Part shown: piece by piece, positions 17,419 to 25,828 of the stretch
Numbering within the stretch: the first letter of the stretch is position 1
Layout: every line of letters starts with the position of its first letter
Assembly: GCF_012933445.1 (NCBI RefSeq)
Contig: NZ_JABBNC010000011.1
Span: 124,001-188,000 of the forward strand
DNA from: Actinoplanes sp. TBRC 11911
GTDB lineage: Bacteria > Actinomycetota > Actinomycetes > Mycobacteriales > Micromonosporaceae
DNA: 64,000 nt
Direction: 5' to 3'
Made by a program: the position numbers and the translations under genes
The notes under the pieces: model-generated
Seen by the model: the letters and a program-made list of their open reading frames with translations, nothing else
Told to the model about the DNA's origin: nothing
The model's database searches: none

Positions 17419-18105
17419 TTACCGGGGGCGCGGCTGGCGGATGTTCTGCGGGCGCATGTTCTTCGGGATCGCGCCCTTCGGCATCTGCGGGCGCGCCATC
17501 AGGGCGGCGAGACGCTTGTCGAGGGCGTTGACGTCCTTGCCGGTCAGGTTGCGCGGCAGGCGCATCAGCGTGGTGCGCAGCTTGCGGATGGGCAGCTGGC
17601 CCTCGTCGTTGCCGATCACGTAGTCGTACAGCGGGGCGTTGCCGATCACCTTCGACAGGCGCCGCTTCTCACCGCCGAGCAGGCCGCGCACGCGCTGCGG
17701 GTTGCCCTCGGCCAGCAGGATCACGCCGGGCCGGCCGATCACCACGTGCACCATGTCGAACTGCGTCGTCGAGCTCGCCGCGGCCCGCACCCGCCAGTCG
17801 CCCCGCATGTTCTCCACCAGGGAGGCGGTGGCGCCGGGCTGGTCCTCGGCGGCGTTCATCATCGCGGCGTTCGACCGCAGGTTCAGCACGATCACGCCGG
17901 CCAGCAGGGCCAGCAGGATGCCGACCGGGATCCAGACGATGCCCCAGCCGAGAAGCACGACGGCCACGGTGAGCGCGAGCGGGATGGCCACGGCGGCGAT
18001 CACCATGGGGACGAACCATTTGTCCCCCTTTGCCGTGAAGGCGATCACCTGGCCGATCTGCTTCAGCCGCGTGCCGAACGACACCTTCTCCTGGGGATTT
18101 GCCAT
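17419..18105 (-). CDS. DUF4191 domain membrane protein
   Basis: This 228-aa protein has two adjacent membrane helices at about 30-75 (WFVPMVIAAVAIPLALTVAVVLLGWGIVWIPVGILLALLAGVIVL). A conserved cytoplasmic domain follows (MRGDWRVRAAASSTTQFDMVHVVIGRPGVILLAEG, then GEKRRLSKVIGNAPLYDYVIG and LTGKDVNALDKRL). These are the marks of DUF4191, an actinobacterial family of unknown function regularly encoded beside lipA and glnA. Its start codon lies 19 bp from a large inverted repeat at 18124-18182. No catalytic motif is evident. Confidence 0.93.
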   Translation of the reverse strand: MANPQEKVSFGTRLKQIGQVIAFTAKGDKWFVPMVIAAVAIPLALTVAVVLLGWGIVWIPVGILLALLAGVIVLNLRSNAAMMNAAEDQPGATASLVENMRGDWRVRAAASSTTQFDMVHVVIGRPGVILLAEGNPQRVRGLLGGEKRRLSKVIGNAPLYDYVIGNDEGQLPIRKLRTTLMRLPRNLTGKDVNALDKRLAALMARPQMPKGAIPKNMRPQNIRQPRPR

Positions 18106-18123
18106 AACTCGAAAGTGTAGTGG

Positions 18124-18182
18124 GGCTGAGCCTCCTTACGCGGCCCGGGCACCCGTGGGACCCGGGGTAAGGAGGCTGAGCC
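18124..18182. repeat. large inverted repeat in a divergent intergenic region
   Basis: Arms GGCTGAGCCTCCTTAC (18124-18139) and GTAAGGAGGCTGAGCC (18167-18182) pair over 16 bp with one mismatch. Inner CCCGGG segments allow extension. It lies between the divergent starts of DUF4191 (18105) and the microORF (18278), where a terminator is not expected. Confidence 0.7.
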
Positions 18183-18277
18183 GCCGGAAATGAGGCTGCC
18201 GCCCCATGCCCGGGACCCCTCTTCGCGAGCAATGTCGATGTCAGCGAACGACGACCTTCGAAGCGAGGAGAAAGATC

Positions 18278-18451
18278 ATGTTCCCGTACGCCGATGCCCA
18301 GTCCCGGCTCGACATCAACCAGCAGCGGATCGACGACATGCTGCGGCTCGCCTCGTCACACCGTCAGGCCCGGGCCGTTTCCGCCGGCCGGCAACGCCGC
18401 CTGGGCCGGTGGCCCCGGCGGCACCGGTCGCACGCGACCGTGACGGCGTGA
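18278..18451 (+). CDS. 57-aa basic microprotein upstream of the LAL regulator
   Basis: This small gene begins at an ATG placed 7 bases after GCGAGGAG. It encodes MFPYADAQSRLDINQQRIDDML, a short helical, amphipathic segment, followed by an Arg/His-rich tail (SAGRQRRLGRWPRRHRSH). It ends 3 bp before the first possible start of the LuxR-type regulator, which suggests translational coupling or a leader-peptide role. I do not recognise a family. The good ribosome site and the position support a real gene. Confidence 0.55.
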   Translation: MFPYADAQSRLDINQQRIDDMLRLASSHRQARAVSAGRQRRLGRWPRRHRSHATVTA

Positions 18452-18454
18452 TCG

Positions 18455-21361
18455 ATGAGCGCCATCGCCGGGGAGCGATTTTTGTCGTACCCCCATGGCA
18501 TGCTCGACCTCATGACAGCGCACGCTCACAGCGAGGTTCTGGTCGGCCGCGAGGCCGATCTCGCCGTGCTGCGTGACGCCCTGAAACGAGTGCGCCATGC
18601 CGAGCCGTCGACCGTGCTGGTCGGCGGCGAGGCCGGGGTCGGCAAGACCCGGCTCGTCGAGGAGTTCCGACGGGGGCTCGACGCGTCGGTGCGGGTGCTC
18701 ACCGGCCAGTGCCTGGAGCTCGGGGAGGAGGGCTTGCCCTTCGCCCCGTTCGCCGGGGCGGTCCGCGACCTGGTCCGGGCCCAGGGCACCACCGTCCTCG
18801 ACGGCAACGAGCGCGAGTTCGCGCGGCTGCTGCCCGAGCTGGGTCCGCCACCGGAGTTCGGTGACGCCCGGCGTGGCCTGCTGTTCGAGTCGGTGGGCGC
18901 GCTGCTCGGGCGGCTCACCACCGAGCAGCCCGTGGTCCTCGTGATCGAGGATCTGCACTGGGCCGACCGTTCCACCCGCGACCTCATCGACTACCTGGTC
19001 CGCTCGGTCCGATTACCGCAGCTTCTGCTGATCGCGACATATCGCAGCGACGAGCTGCACCGCGGGCATCCGTTGCGCCCGTTCCTGGCCGAGCTCGAGC
19101 GGGTCCGCGGCGTGCAACGGCACGAGATCGACCGGCTCGACCGCGAGGGCACCGCCGAGATGCTCGGCCACCTGATCGGCGTCGAGCCCGACCCGCCGAC
19201 GGTCGACGCGGTCAACGAGCGCGCCCAGGGCAACCCGTTCTTCATCGAGCAGTTCGCCGCCTCCGCCGACCCGGCCTGCGGCGACATCCCGGCCACCCTG
19301 CGCGACCTGCTGCTGTCCCGGGTCGACCTGCTCAGCGAGCCGGCCCAGCGGGTGCTGCGCGTGGCCGCGGTCGGCGGCACCCAGTTCGGCCATGAGCTGC
19401 TGGCCCAGGTCGCGGGCATCGACGAGGCCGCGCTGGAGTCCGCGTTGCGGTCCATCGTCGCGGCCCAGCTGGTGGTCTTCGACCCCGACGGCGGTTACGA
19501 GTTCCGCCACGCACTCGTGCGCGAGGCGGTGCACGACGACCTGCTGCCCGGCGAGCACGCCCGGCTGCACGGGCGCTACGCCCAGGCGCTGGAGGCGGCA
19601 CCGCATCTGGTCGCGGCCGACCGCGCCGCCGCCGAGATCGCCCACCACTGGCACGCCGCCCGCGACCATCCGCGCGCGCTGGTCGCGGCCAAGAGCGCGG
19701 CCGACGACGCCGGGCGCCGGTTCGCGTTCGGCGAGCAGGCCAAGCTGCTCGACCGCGTGCTGGAGCTGTGGGAGGACGTGCCGGACGCCGAGACCCGCCT
19801 GGGCGTCGGCCACCTCGACCTGCTGGAGGAGGCGGCACTCGTCGCGATCGACTCGGGCGAGCACATGCGGGCGCTCAGCCTGACCCGGGCCGCGCTCTGC
19901 GACCTGGACGCCGACGCCGAGCCGTTGCGCGCGGCCCGGCTGCTGGCCCGGCGGTCCAAGCTGCTGCGCAACGCCGGCAAGAGCGACGGGCATGAGGAGA
20001 GCGTCGAGGCGTACCGGCTGCTCACCACCGCCGAGCCGAGCGCCGACCGGGCCCGCCTGCTCGCCGACGTGGCGTACCTGTTGAACCTCACCGACACCGA
20101 CCTGGCCTGGCAGGTGGCGCGCGAGGCCATGGACGAGGCCAGCGCGTTCGGTGACGCGGCCGCTCACGTGTCCGCCGAGATCACGTTCAGCGAGGCCTGT
20201 GTCGGCACCGCCTCGGTCGAGGAGGCGATGCCGTCGATGGTCGCCTCGATCGGCCGTGCCCGCGAGGCCGGCGATCTCCCCGGCCTGACCCGGGGCCTCG
20301 TCGTGATGTCGGATTTCCTGTTCGGGCTGGGTCGATATTCGGAGTCCGCCGACGCCGCGGCCGAGGGCGTCCCGCACGCCGACCGGGTCGGCATCAGCCG
20401 CACCAGCGGGGTCTTCCTGCTGGCCAACCACGCCGAGGCGCTGATCGCGCTGGGCCGCTGGGACGAGGCCGACGCTCGCCTGGCCGAGGCCGCCCGGCAC
20501 GATCCGCCGGGGACGCTGGCGTTGCCGTGGCTGCGGCTACGGGCCTTCTTGCGGTTGGCGCGCGGCACGGATGGCGCCGACGCGCTGGTGCAGCGGGCCG
20601 CCGGGTTCCTGCGTAAGCCGTTCCTGGACGCGGAGAACCGCCTCTGCATCCACACGCTGCGCATCCTGGCCACCCTGGCGGTCGACGACATGGCCGCGGC
20701 CGTGGCGGCGGCGAATATCGCGTTGGCCGATCCGGCGGTGCTGCAGAGCGCCCGCTACGGGTGGCCGCTGCTGTCGGCCGCGGCCCGCGCGGCGGCCGAG
20801 TCGGGCGACCCGGCGCTGGCCAAGACGGTCCGCCTGCTGGCCGCCGGCCTCGCCCCGCTCAGCCCCGCCGACGAGGCGTACCAGGCGACAGCGTCCGCCC
20901 AGCTCGACGGCGGTGCTTCGCGGTGGCGGGCGGCGGTCGAGGCGTGGCGCGCCGACGGCCACCCGTACCAGCTGGCCGAGGCGTTGCTGGGCCTGGCCGA
21001 GTCGCAGGCCGCCGACCGCCCCGCCGCGGCCGAGTCGCTGAGCGAGGCCACCGCGATCACCGCCAGCCTCGGCGCGGTCCCGCTCTCCGAGAAGGCCGAC
21101 ACGCTGGCCCGCCGCCTGGGCATCCGAGCGGCGTCCGCGGCGGTGGTGGCCGAGCCCGGCACGGAACTGCTGACCGCGCGGGAGCGCGAGGTGCTGCGCC
21201 TGGTCGCGCAGGGCCAGAGCAACAGCCGGATAGCCGCCAGCCTGTACATCTCGCCGAAGACGGCGAGCGTCCACGTGTCCCGGATCATCGCGAAGCTGGA
21301 GGTGGCGAACAGGGTGGAGGCGGCCGCGGTGGCGCACCGGTTGGGGCTGCTCGCGGATTGA
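18455..21361 (+). CDS. LAL-type LuxR family regulator with AAA ATPase domain
   Basis: This up to 968-aa large ATP-binding LuxR regulator has a Walker A VGGEAGVGKTRLV near residues 55-67, a Walker B VVLVIEDLHWAD, a winged region and a long TPR-like middle. A C-terminal LuxR HTH covers about the last 65 residues (LLTAREREVLRLVAQGQSNSRIAASLYISPK). LAL proteins are ATP-dependent activators of secondary metabolism or carbohydrate use. The start is uncertain: 18455 follows the microORF by 3 bp, but ATG 18500 or 18512 (MTAHAHSEVLVGRE) would begin just before the conserved GRE motif. No obvious target operon is adjacent; the next gene is a convergent surface protein. Confidence 0.9.
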   Translation: MSAIAGERFLSYPHGMLDLMTAHAHSEVLVGREADLAVLRDALKRVRHAEPSTVLVGGEAGVGKTRLVEEFRRGLDASVRVLTGQCLELGEEGLPFAPFAGAVRDLVRAQGTTVLDGNEREFARLLPELGPPPEFGDARRGLLFESVGALLGRLTTEQPVVLVIEDLHWADRSTRDLIDYLVRSVRLPQLLLIATYRSDELHRGHPLRPFLAELERVRGVQRHEIDRLDREGTAEMLGHLIGVEPDPPTVDAVNERAQGNPFFIEQFAASADPACGDIPATLRDLLLSRVDLLSEPAQRVLRVAAVGGTQFGHELLAQVAGIDEAALESALRSIVAAQLVVFDPDGGYEFRHALVREAVHDDLLPGEHARLHGRYAQALEAAPHLVAADRAAAEIAHHWHAARDHPRALVAAKSAADDAGRRFAFGEQAKLLDRVLELWEDVPDAETRLGVGHLDLLEEAALVAIDSGEHMRALSLTRAALCDLDADAEPLRAARLLARRSKLLRNAGKSDGHEESVEAYRLLTTAEPSADRARLLADVAYLLNLTDTDLAWQVAREAMDEASAFGDAAAHVSAEITFSEACVGTASVEEAMPSMVASIGRAREAGDLPGLTRGLVVMSDFLFGLGRYSESADAAAEGVPHADRVGISRTSGVFLLANHAEALIALGRWDEADARLAEAARHDPPGTLALPWLRLRAFLRLARGTDGADALVQRAAGFLRKPFLDAENRLCIHTLRILATLAVDDMAAAVAAANIALADPAVLQSARYGWPLLSAAARAAAESGDPALAKTVRLLAAGLAPLSPADEAYQATASAQLDGGASRWRAAVEAWRADGHPYQLAEALLGLAESQAADRPAAAESLSEATAITASLGAVPLSEKADTLARRLGIRAASAAVVAEPGTELLTAREREVLRLVAQGQSNSRIAASLYISPKTASVHVSRIIAKLEVANRVEAAAVAHRLGLLAD

Positions 21362-21409
21362 CGCGGGCTGGGGCGAAGGTTGCTGCCGGAGTGACGCGGG
21401 CTGCGGCTG

Positions 21410-22582
21410 TTATGACGGGTTGCGGCCCGAGCGGATCACCCGTCGCAGCAGGACCACGCCGCAGCCCATCAGGACGAATCCGAGGGCGATGGCCAGCAGG
21501 CTGCCCGGGCTCATGCCCGCGGCGGCGGTGGTGGCGCTCGCGGCGGCGGTGGTGGGGTTCGGAGCGAACTGCTGCCCGTCGGGGAAAGCGTCCAGGTTGT
21601 CGTCGGTGGGGGCGGAGAAGGCTGCTGGCGCTGATGCGGTTGTGGAGCGACCTTGGGCGGCCGCAGCGGGGGTGGCCGGCTTCGGGGCCGCGGCGGCCGG
21701 GTTGGGCTGGGGAAGGGCGGCGCAGGGCAGAGACGGCTGCCGCCAGCCACCTATGTAGGTGGTGAAGTTGCTCGCCCGCAGCGTGAGCGTCGCGCCCTTT
21801 TTGGCCGAGATGTGCACCGTGCGGCCGGGGGCCACGCGTGTCAGGGCGCCGGAACGGATGAAGACGGCGTCGGCGTTGGCGTTCGGGCGGTTGGACAGGG
21901 CGGCGTGGAACGTGTCGTCGCAGGCGCTGGTGAAGGTGGCCGTGGGGCTGGCCGTGCACGCGGTTTCGCCGCCCGCGTACCAGGCGAACTTGCCGACCGA
22001 CCGGCTGTTCGCGGCGCCCAGTCGCGAACTCCCGTAGAGAGCTGCCGACGTGGTCGACTCGTTGCTTACCTGGCTGCCGAAGAAGGCGTAGACCTGAGTG
22101 GAGCAGCCGGGCACCGCGACCTTGAGCGTGACGCTGCGATGGGTCGGGTTGATCGTGGCGTGGACGGCGGCGTACACGAACAGGCCGCCGGGTTGCGATG
22201 GTGCTGGTGCGGTGTAGGAGGCCAGGGAGAAGGTCTGGCTCTGGCCGCTGCACAGGGGACGCACGGCGGTGACCGTCGCGGTGCCGGCCGGACCGTTGAA
22301 CGTGTGGCGGTAGGTGGCGTCGGAGGCCGGGACACAGACGGTGCGGGCGGCCCCTATCGGCACGGCTGCGAAGGCCGGGGCGTGTGCGCTGATCGGTGCG
22401 CCTGAGCGGGCCGAGACGTCTGCTCTGATCGGTATGTCTGGGCGGGCCGGGGCGCCGGCGCTGATCGCTGCGTCTGCTTGGGCCGGGATGCCTGCGCTGA
22501 TCGGCATGCCTGGGACGGCGGAGATGGCGGCTCCGAGCACGCAGCCAGCTGTGGCGGCGAGGAAGAGCACCAAGCGTCGCAA
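21410..22582 (-). CDS. secreted, C-terminally membrane-anchored Ala/Pro-rich protein
   Basis: This 390-aa protein starts with a signal peptide (MRRLVLFLAATAGCVLGAAISAVPG). A degenerate short repeat of ISAG/IRAD/ISAH-type segments spans about 20-75. A cysteine-containing extracellular region follows (CVPASDATYRHTFNGPAGTATV; VPGCSTQVYAFFGSQ; TSACDDTFHAAL). An Ala/Pro/Thr-rich wall-spanning linker leads to a final membrane helix (GSLLAIALGFVLMGCGVVLL) with a basic tail RRVIRSGRN. No LPXTG sortase motif is present, so it is membrane- rather than wall-linked. I do not recognise a family. It converges on the LAL gene 49 bp away. Confidence 0.7.
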   Translation of the reverse strand: MRRLVLFLAATAGCVLGAAISAVPGMPISAGIPAQADAAISAGAPARPDIPIRADVSARSGAPISAHAPAFAAVPIGAARTVCVPASDATYRHTFNGPAGTATVTAVRPLCSGQSQTFSLASYTAPAPSQPGGLFVYAAVHATINPTHRSVTLKVAVPGCSTQVYAFFGSQVSNESTTSAALYGSSRLGAANSRSVGKFAWYAGGETACTASPTATFTSACDDTFHAALSNRPNANADAVFIRSGALTRVAPGRTVHISAKKGATLTLRASNFTTYIGGWRQPSLPCAALPQPNPAAAAPKPATPAAAAQGRSTTASAPAAFSAPTDDNLDAFPDGQQFAPNPTTAAASATTAAAGMSPGSLLAIALGFVLMGCGVVLLRRVIRSGRNPS

Positions 22583-22801
22583 CCCGAGCCCCGATGTCGG
22601 CGATCGGCTGGGGCGGTCCCGCCGATGCCCGGCGGTGACCGAGAAGGATCACGTCTCCCCAGAACCAGGACGATCTGACCCGGCAACTCCAAGGTAGGCC
22701 GGAGGGCGCACCCGACAAGCCGGAAAAGTCGGATAAGTCAGGCGATGAGAGTGGAGGCGAGGCCGGGCCGGCCTGGGACCGTGGCCCGCCCTGCGTAGGG
22801 A

Positions 22802-22990
22802 GTGGCTGCGGCTTGCGCCTGGCGAGAGTGGCTGTGCCGGGGCGGAGAGACTGGCTGTGCCTTGCGGGGGTGGCCGTGCCTGGCGGCGGGGGTGGCTGCG
22901 GCTGCGCCTCGCGGAGGGAGCGGCGGCGTCTGCCGGACCGAGTGGCTGCGCCTCGCGGAGGGAGCGCTGTGGCTACGCCTGGCGGAGAGA
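22802..22990. repeat. degenerate direct repeats in the surface protein-lipA gap
   Basis: The 465-bp gap 22583-23047 has no credible gene. Here about seven imperfect copies of a GTGGCTGCGCCTCGCGGAGG-like unit follow each other at irregular spacing of 20-50 bp. The GC-only drift suggests slippage or a decayed array. The rest of the gap holds the upstream region of the surface protein and the hairpin at 22992. Confidence 0.55.
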
Positions 22991-22991
22991 C

Positions 22992-23024
22992 AGCGATGCC
23001 CCGGTCTGTGGCCGGGGCATCGCT
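22992..23024 (-). terminator. hairpin terminator downstream of lipA
   Basis: A perfect 13-bp stem (AGCGATGCCCCGG / CCGGGGCATCGCT) has a 7-base loop and lies 24 bp beyond the lipA stop. No T run follows, as is common in actinomycetes. Confidence 0.7.
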
Positions 23025-23047
23025 GCGAAGCTGGGTGAAACTGCTGG

Positions 23048-23971
23048 TCAGCCGCGGGCCTCGAGGGCCTGGCGGTACAGCCGGCCGGCGCGGTACGACG
23101 AGCGGACCAACGGGCCGCTCATCACGCCGGCGAAGCCGATCTGCTCGGCCTCCTCGCGGAGCTCGACGAACTCCTCCGGCTTGACCCAGCGCTCGACCGG
23201 GTGGTGACGGGGGGTGGGGCGGAGGTACTGCGTGATGGTGATCAGCTCGCAGCCGGCCTCGTGCAGGTCGCGCAGCGCGGCGGAGATTTCGCTGCGCTCC
23301 TCGCCCATGCCGAGGATCAGGTTGCTCTTGGTGACCAGGCCGGCCGCGCGGGCCTGCGTGATGACGTCCAGGGAGCGCTCGTAGCGGAACCCGGGGCGGA
23401 TGCGCTTGAAAATGCGGGGGACCGTCTCGACGTTGTGGGCCAGGACCTCGGGGGTGGAACCGAAGACCTCGGCCAGCTGGTCGGGATCGGCGTTGAAATC
23501 GGGGATGAGGAGCTCGACGCCGCAGCCGGGCTGGAGCTTGTGGATCTGGCGCACGGTCTCGGCGTAGAGCCAGGCGCCGCCGTCCGGAAGGTCGTCGCGG
23601 GCGACCCCGGTGACGGTGGCGTACTTGAGGCCCATGGTGGCGACCGACTCGCCGACGCGTCGGGGCTCGTCGGCGTCGAACTCGGCCGGCTTTCCGGTGT
23701 CGATCTGGCAGAAGTCACAGCGCCGGGTGCACTGATCGCCGCCGATCAGGAAAGTGGCCTCACGGTCTTCCCAACACTCGTAGATGTTCGGACAGCCTGC
23801 CTCTTGACAGACCGTGTGCAGGCCTTCTTTCTGCACCAGGCCGCGCATCTGCGTGTATTCGGGACCCATTTTCGCCTTGACCTTGATCCACGGCGGCTTC
23901 CGCTCGATGGGAGTTTCGGCGTTGCGCGCTTCGATGCGCAGCATGCGGCGGCCCTCGGGAGCAATAGTCAC
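23048..23971 (-). CDS. lipA: lipoyl synthase
   Basis: LipA is a radical-SAM enzyme that inserts two sulfurs into octanoyl groups on lipoyl domains, here including the SucB product encoded at 29566-31443. The 307-aa protein has both iron-sulfur cluster motifs: the auxiliary CX4CX5C at Cys55, Cys60, Cys66 and the radical-SAM CX3CX2C at Cys81, Cys85, Cys88 (CTRRCDFC). The C-terminal [11 protein letters not shown] contains the serine that ligates the auxiliary cluster in known structures. Its partner lipB lies about 2 kb away on the same strand, separated by the divergent AspRS gene. The ATG start and length are normal for the family. Confidence 0.97.
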   Translation of the reverse strand: MTIAPEGRRMLRIEARNAETPIERKPPWIKVKAKMGPEYTQMRGLVQKEGLHTVCQEAGCPNIYECWEDREATFLIGGDQCTRRCDFCQIDTGKPAEFDADEPRRVGESVATMGLKYATVTGVARDDLPDGGAWLYAETVRQIHKLQPGCGVELLIPDFNADPDQLAEVFGSTPEVLAHNVETVPRIFKRIRPGFRYERSLDVITQARAAGLVTKSNLILGMGEERSEISAALRDLHEAGCELITITQYLRPTPRHHPVERWVKPEEFVELREEAEQIGFAGVMSGPLVRSSYRAGRLYRQALEARG

Positions 23972-24118
23972 ATCAACGAGATTACGCCTGATTAGCTATC
24001 TGCCTAGATACGGGCGACGAGACTCACTTGGGCGCAGGTGTGACGGCTGTCACGCGTACGGGAAAAATAGGGTTTGCCTTGTTGCCGCCCCCTGTTAACG
24101 TGCAGCCAGCGGCAATGA

Positions 24119-24318
24119 GGGAGCCGAGTAACGCCCTGAAGCGACGGTCGAGAGAGCCACCGGCAGCTGTGAAGGTGGTGCGTGCGCCGGGGCGCGAAGA
24201 CACTCCTGAGCCGTGCAAGAAACCTGAGGCGCCTGTACGGGCGTGAAGGTGCGGTGGCACCGCGAGGATCCCGCTCGCCCGCACCTCCCTGGGACCGCGT
24301 TGCAGTTCCCGAGGAGGT
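24119..24318 (+). promoter_or_regulatory. T-box riboswitch, tRNA-Asp specific, translational type
   Basis: Stem I base GGAG (24119-24122... pairing CTCC at 24203-24206) encloses a specifier loop with AGTA on the 5' side (24127-24130) and GAA-GAC-A on the 3' side. The specifier is GAC (Asp) at 24199-24201. The upper stem is CGCCC with GGGCG. The T-box core GCGGTGGCACCGCG (24251-24264) has TGGC, complementary to a G-C-C-A tRNA end; tRNA-Asp has discriminator G. GGTGCG (24248-24253) can pair CGCACC (24280-24285), which competes with ACCTCC (24283-24288) pairing to the ribosome site GGAGGT (24313-24318). This gives tRNA-controlled translation of the downstream AspRS. Pairings were traced by eye. 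Confidence 0.82.
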
Positions 24319-24325
24319 CAACGCC

Positions 24326-25591
24326 ATGCAACGCATCCTGTCCACCCAGCTGACCGCGCACGTGCACGAGACCGTGACGATTGCCGGTTGGATTCATCGG
24401 CGCCGGCTGCTGAAGTCGGTCGCGTTCCTCATCGTCCGTGACGTCGAGGGGCTCAGCCAGGTGCTGGTCACCGAGCCCGCGACGCGCGAACAGCTCGAGC
24501 GGCTCACCGAGGAGAGCGTGGTCGAGGTGGTCGCCACGGTCACGCCGAACGAGCAGGCCCCGGGCGGCGTCGAGCTGACCGCGCCGAAGATCCGGGTGTT
24601 GTCCACCGTGGACGTGCCGCTGCCGTTCGAGATGCACCGGCCGGCTTTGAACGCGAGCCTGCCCACCCAGCTCGACCACGGGGCGCTGGCGTTACGGCAT
24701 CCGGCGCGCCGGCAGGCCTTACGTATCGCAGCGGCGGCGACAGCCGGTTACCGTGCGGCGCTGTCGGAGCAACGGTTCGTCGAGATCTACACGCCGAAGA
24801 TCGTCGCGTCGGCCACCGAGTCCGGGGCGAACGTCTTCCGGCTGGACTACTTCGGGCGGCCCGGATATCTGGCCCAGTCGCCGCAGTTCTACAAGCAACT
24901 CATGGTCGGCGTCTTCGAGCGGGTCTTCGAGGTCGGGCCGGTGTTCCGGGCCGAGCCCAGCGACACGGCCCGGCACCTGGCGCAGTACACGTCGCTGGAC
25001 GCCGAGCTGGGATTCATCGACGACCATCGGGACGTGATGGCCGTGCTCACCCGCACGCTGAGCGTCATGATGGCCACCGTCACGGCGAGCACGGGGTTCG
25101 TGACGCCGAAGGTGCCCGAGGAGATTCCGGCGGTGCACTTCAGCGAGGCGTTGCGCATCGGCGGCGCGCCCGAGGACGAGCCCGACCTGGCGCCGGCGCA
25201 CGAGCGGGCGCTGGGGGAGTGGGCGTTGCGCGAGCACGGGTCCGACTTCGTTTACGTGACCGGGTATCCGATGCGCAAGCGGCCCTTCTACACGCATCCG
25301 GACCCGGCGCGGCCGGGCTACTCGAACGGGTTCGACCTGCTGTTCCGGGGCATGGAGATCGTCACGGGCGGGCAGCGGCTGCATCGGTACGGGGACTATG
25401 TGGACGCGTTGACCCGGGTCGGGGAGCCGCTGGAGGCGTACGAGGGATATCTGGACGGTTTTCGGTATGGGATGCCGCCGCACGGGGGCTGGGCGATCGG
25501 GTTGGAGCGGTTCGTGGCGCGGCTGATCGAGGCGGCCAATGTGCGTGAGGTGACGGCATTCCCGCGAGACTTACACCGGATAAATCCGTAA
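24326..25591 (+). CDS. aspS: archaeal-type aspartyl-tRNA synthetase, probably non-discriminating
   Basis: This 421-aa class IIb synthetase charges tRNA with aspartate. It has an N-terminal OB-fold (about 1-100; VTIAGWIHRRR, FLIVRD), motif 2 (FERVFEVGPVFRAEPS) and motif 3 (GWAIGLERFVARL), but no bacterial GAD insertion. It therefore matches the short archaeal/eukaryotic AspRS rather than the about 590-aa bacterial form. His24 in GWIHRR corresponds to the histidine associated with non-discriminating enzymes that also charge tRNA-Asn. If so, it would feed the GatCAB amidotransferase. The ATG follows GAGGAGG by 8 bases, and that site is controlled by the T-box upstream. A second, bacterial-type aspS would be expected elsewhere in the genome. 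Confidence 0.88.
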   Translation: MQRILSTQLTAHVHETVTIAGWIHRRRLLKSVAFLIVRDVEGLSQVLVTEPATREQLERLTEESVVEVVATVTPNEQAPGGVELTAPKIRVLSTVDVPLPFEMHRPALNASLPTQLDHGALALRHPARRQALRIAAAATAGYRAALSEQRFVEIYTPKIVASATESGANVFRLDYFGRPGYLAQSPQFYKQLMVGVFERVFEVGPVFRAEPSDTARHLAQYTSLDAELGFIDDHRDVMAVLTRTLSVMMATVTASTGFVTPKVPEEIPAVHFSEALRIGGAPEDEPDLAPAHERALGEWALREHGSDFVYVTGYPMRKRPFYTHPDPARPGYSNGFDLLFRGMEIVTGGQRLHRYGDYVDALTRVGEPLEAYEGYLDGFRYGMPPHGGWAIGLERFVARLIEAANVREVTAFPRDLHRINP

Positions 25592-25674
25592 AAATCGGGA
25601 TAAAATGGGTGGCGCAGCGAGGGCGACTGGAGCTTGCGGGCTGGACGGAGCGCGGGTCGCACGGCCGGGGATAG

Positions 25675-25782
25675 AACGGCGCGGTCGCACAGCGCGCGGC
25701 GAACGGCGCGGTCGCACAGCGCGCGGCGAACGGCGCGGTCGCACAGCGCGCGGCGAACGGCGCGGTCGCACAGCGCGAGGCG
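25675..25782. repeat. 27-bp tandem repeat, four copies
   Basis: Four head-to-tail 27-bp units (each starting AACGGCGCGGTCGCACAG) lie at 25675, 25702, 25729 and 25756. The first three are identical and the last has one or two changes. The array is between the convergent aspS and DUF5808 genes and encodes only shadow peptides. It is a minisatellite likely to vary in copy number. Confidence 0.95.
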
Positions 25783-25828
25783 AACGGCCCGGGTGCTGAG
25801 GCGGAGCGGTTCTTGCGGCGCCGGGGCG

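Noticed and set aside
25675..25782. Possible CRISPR array
   Set aside because: The 27-bp units are directly abutting with no spacers and no cas genes are nearby.
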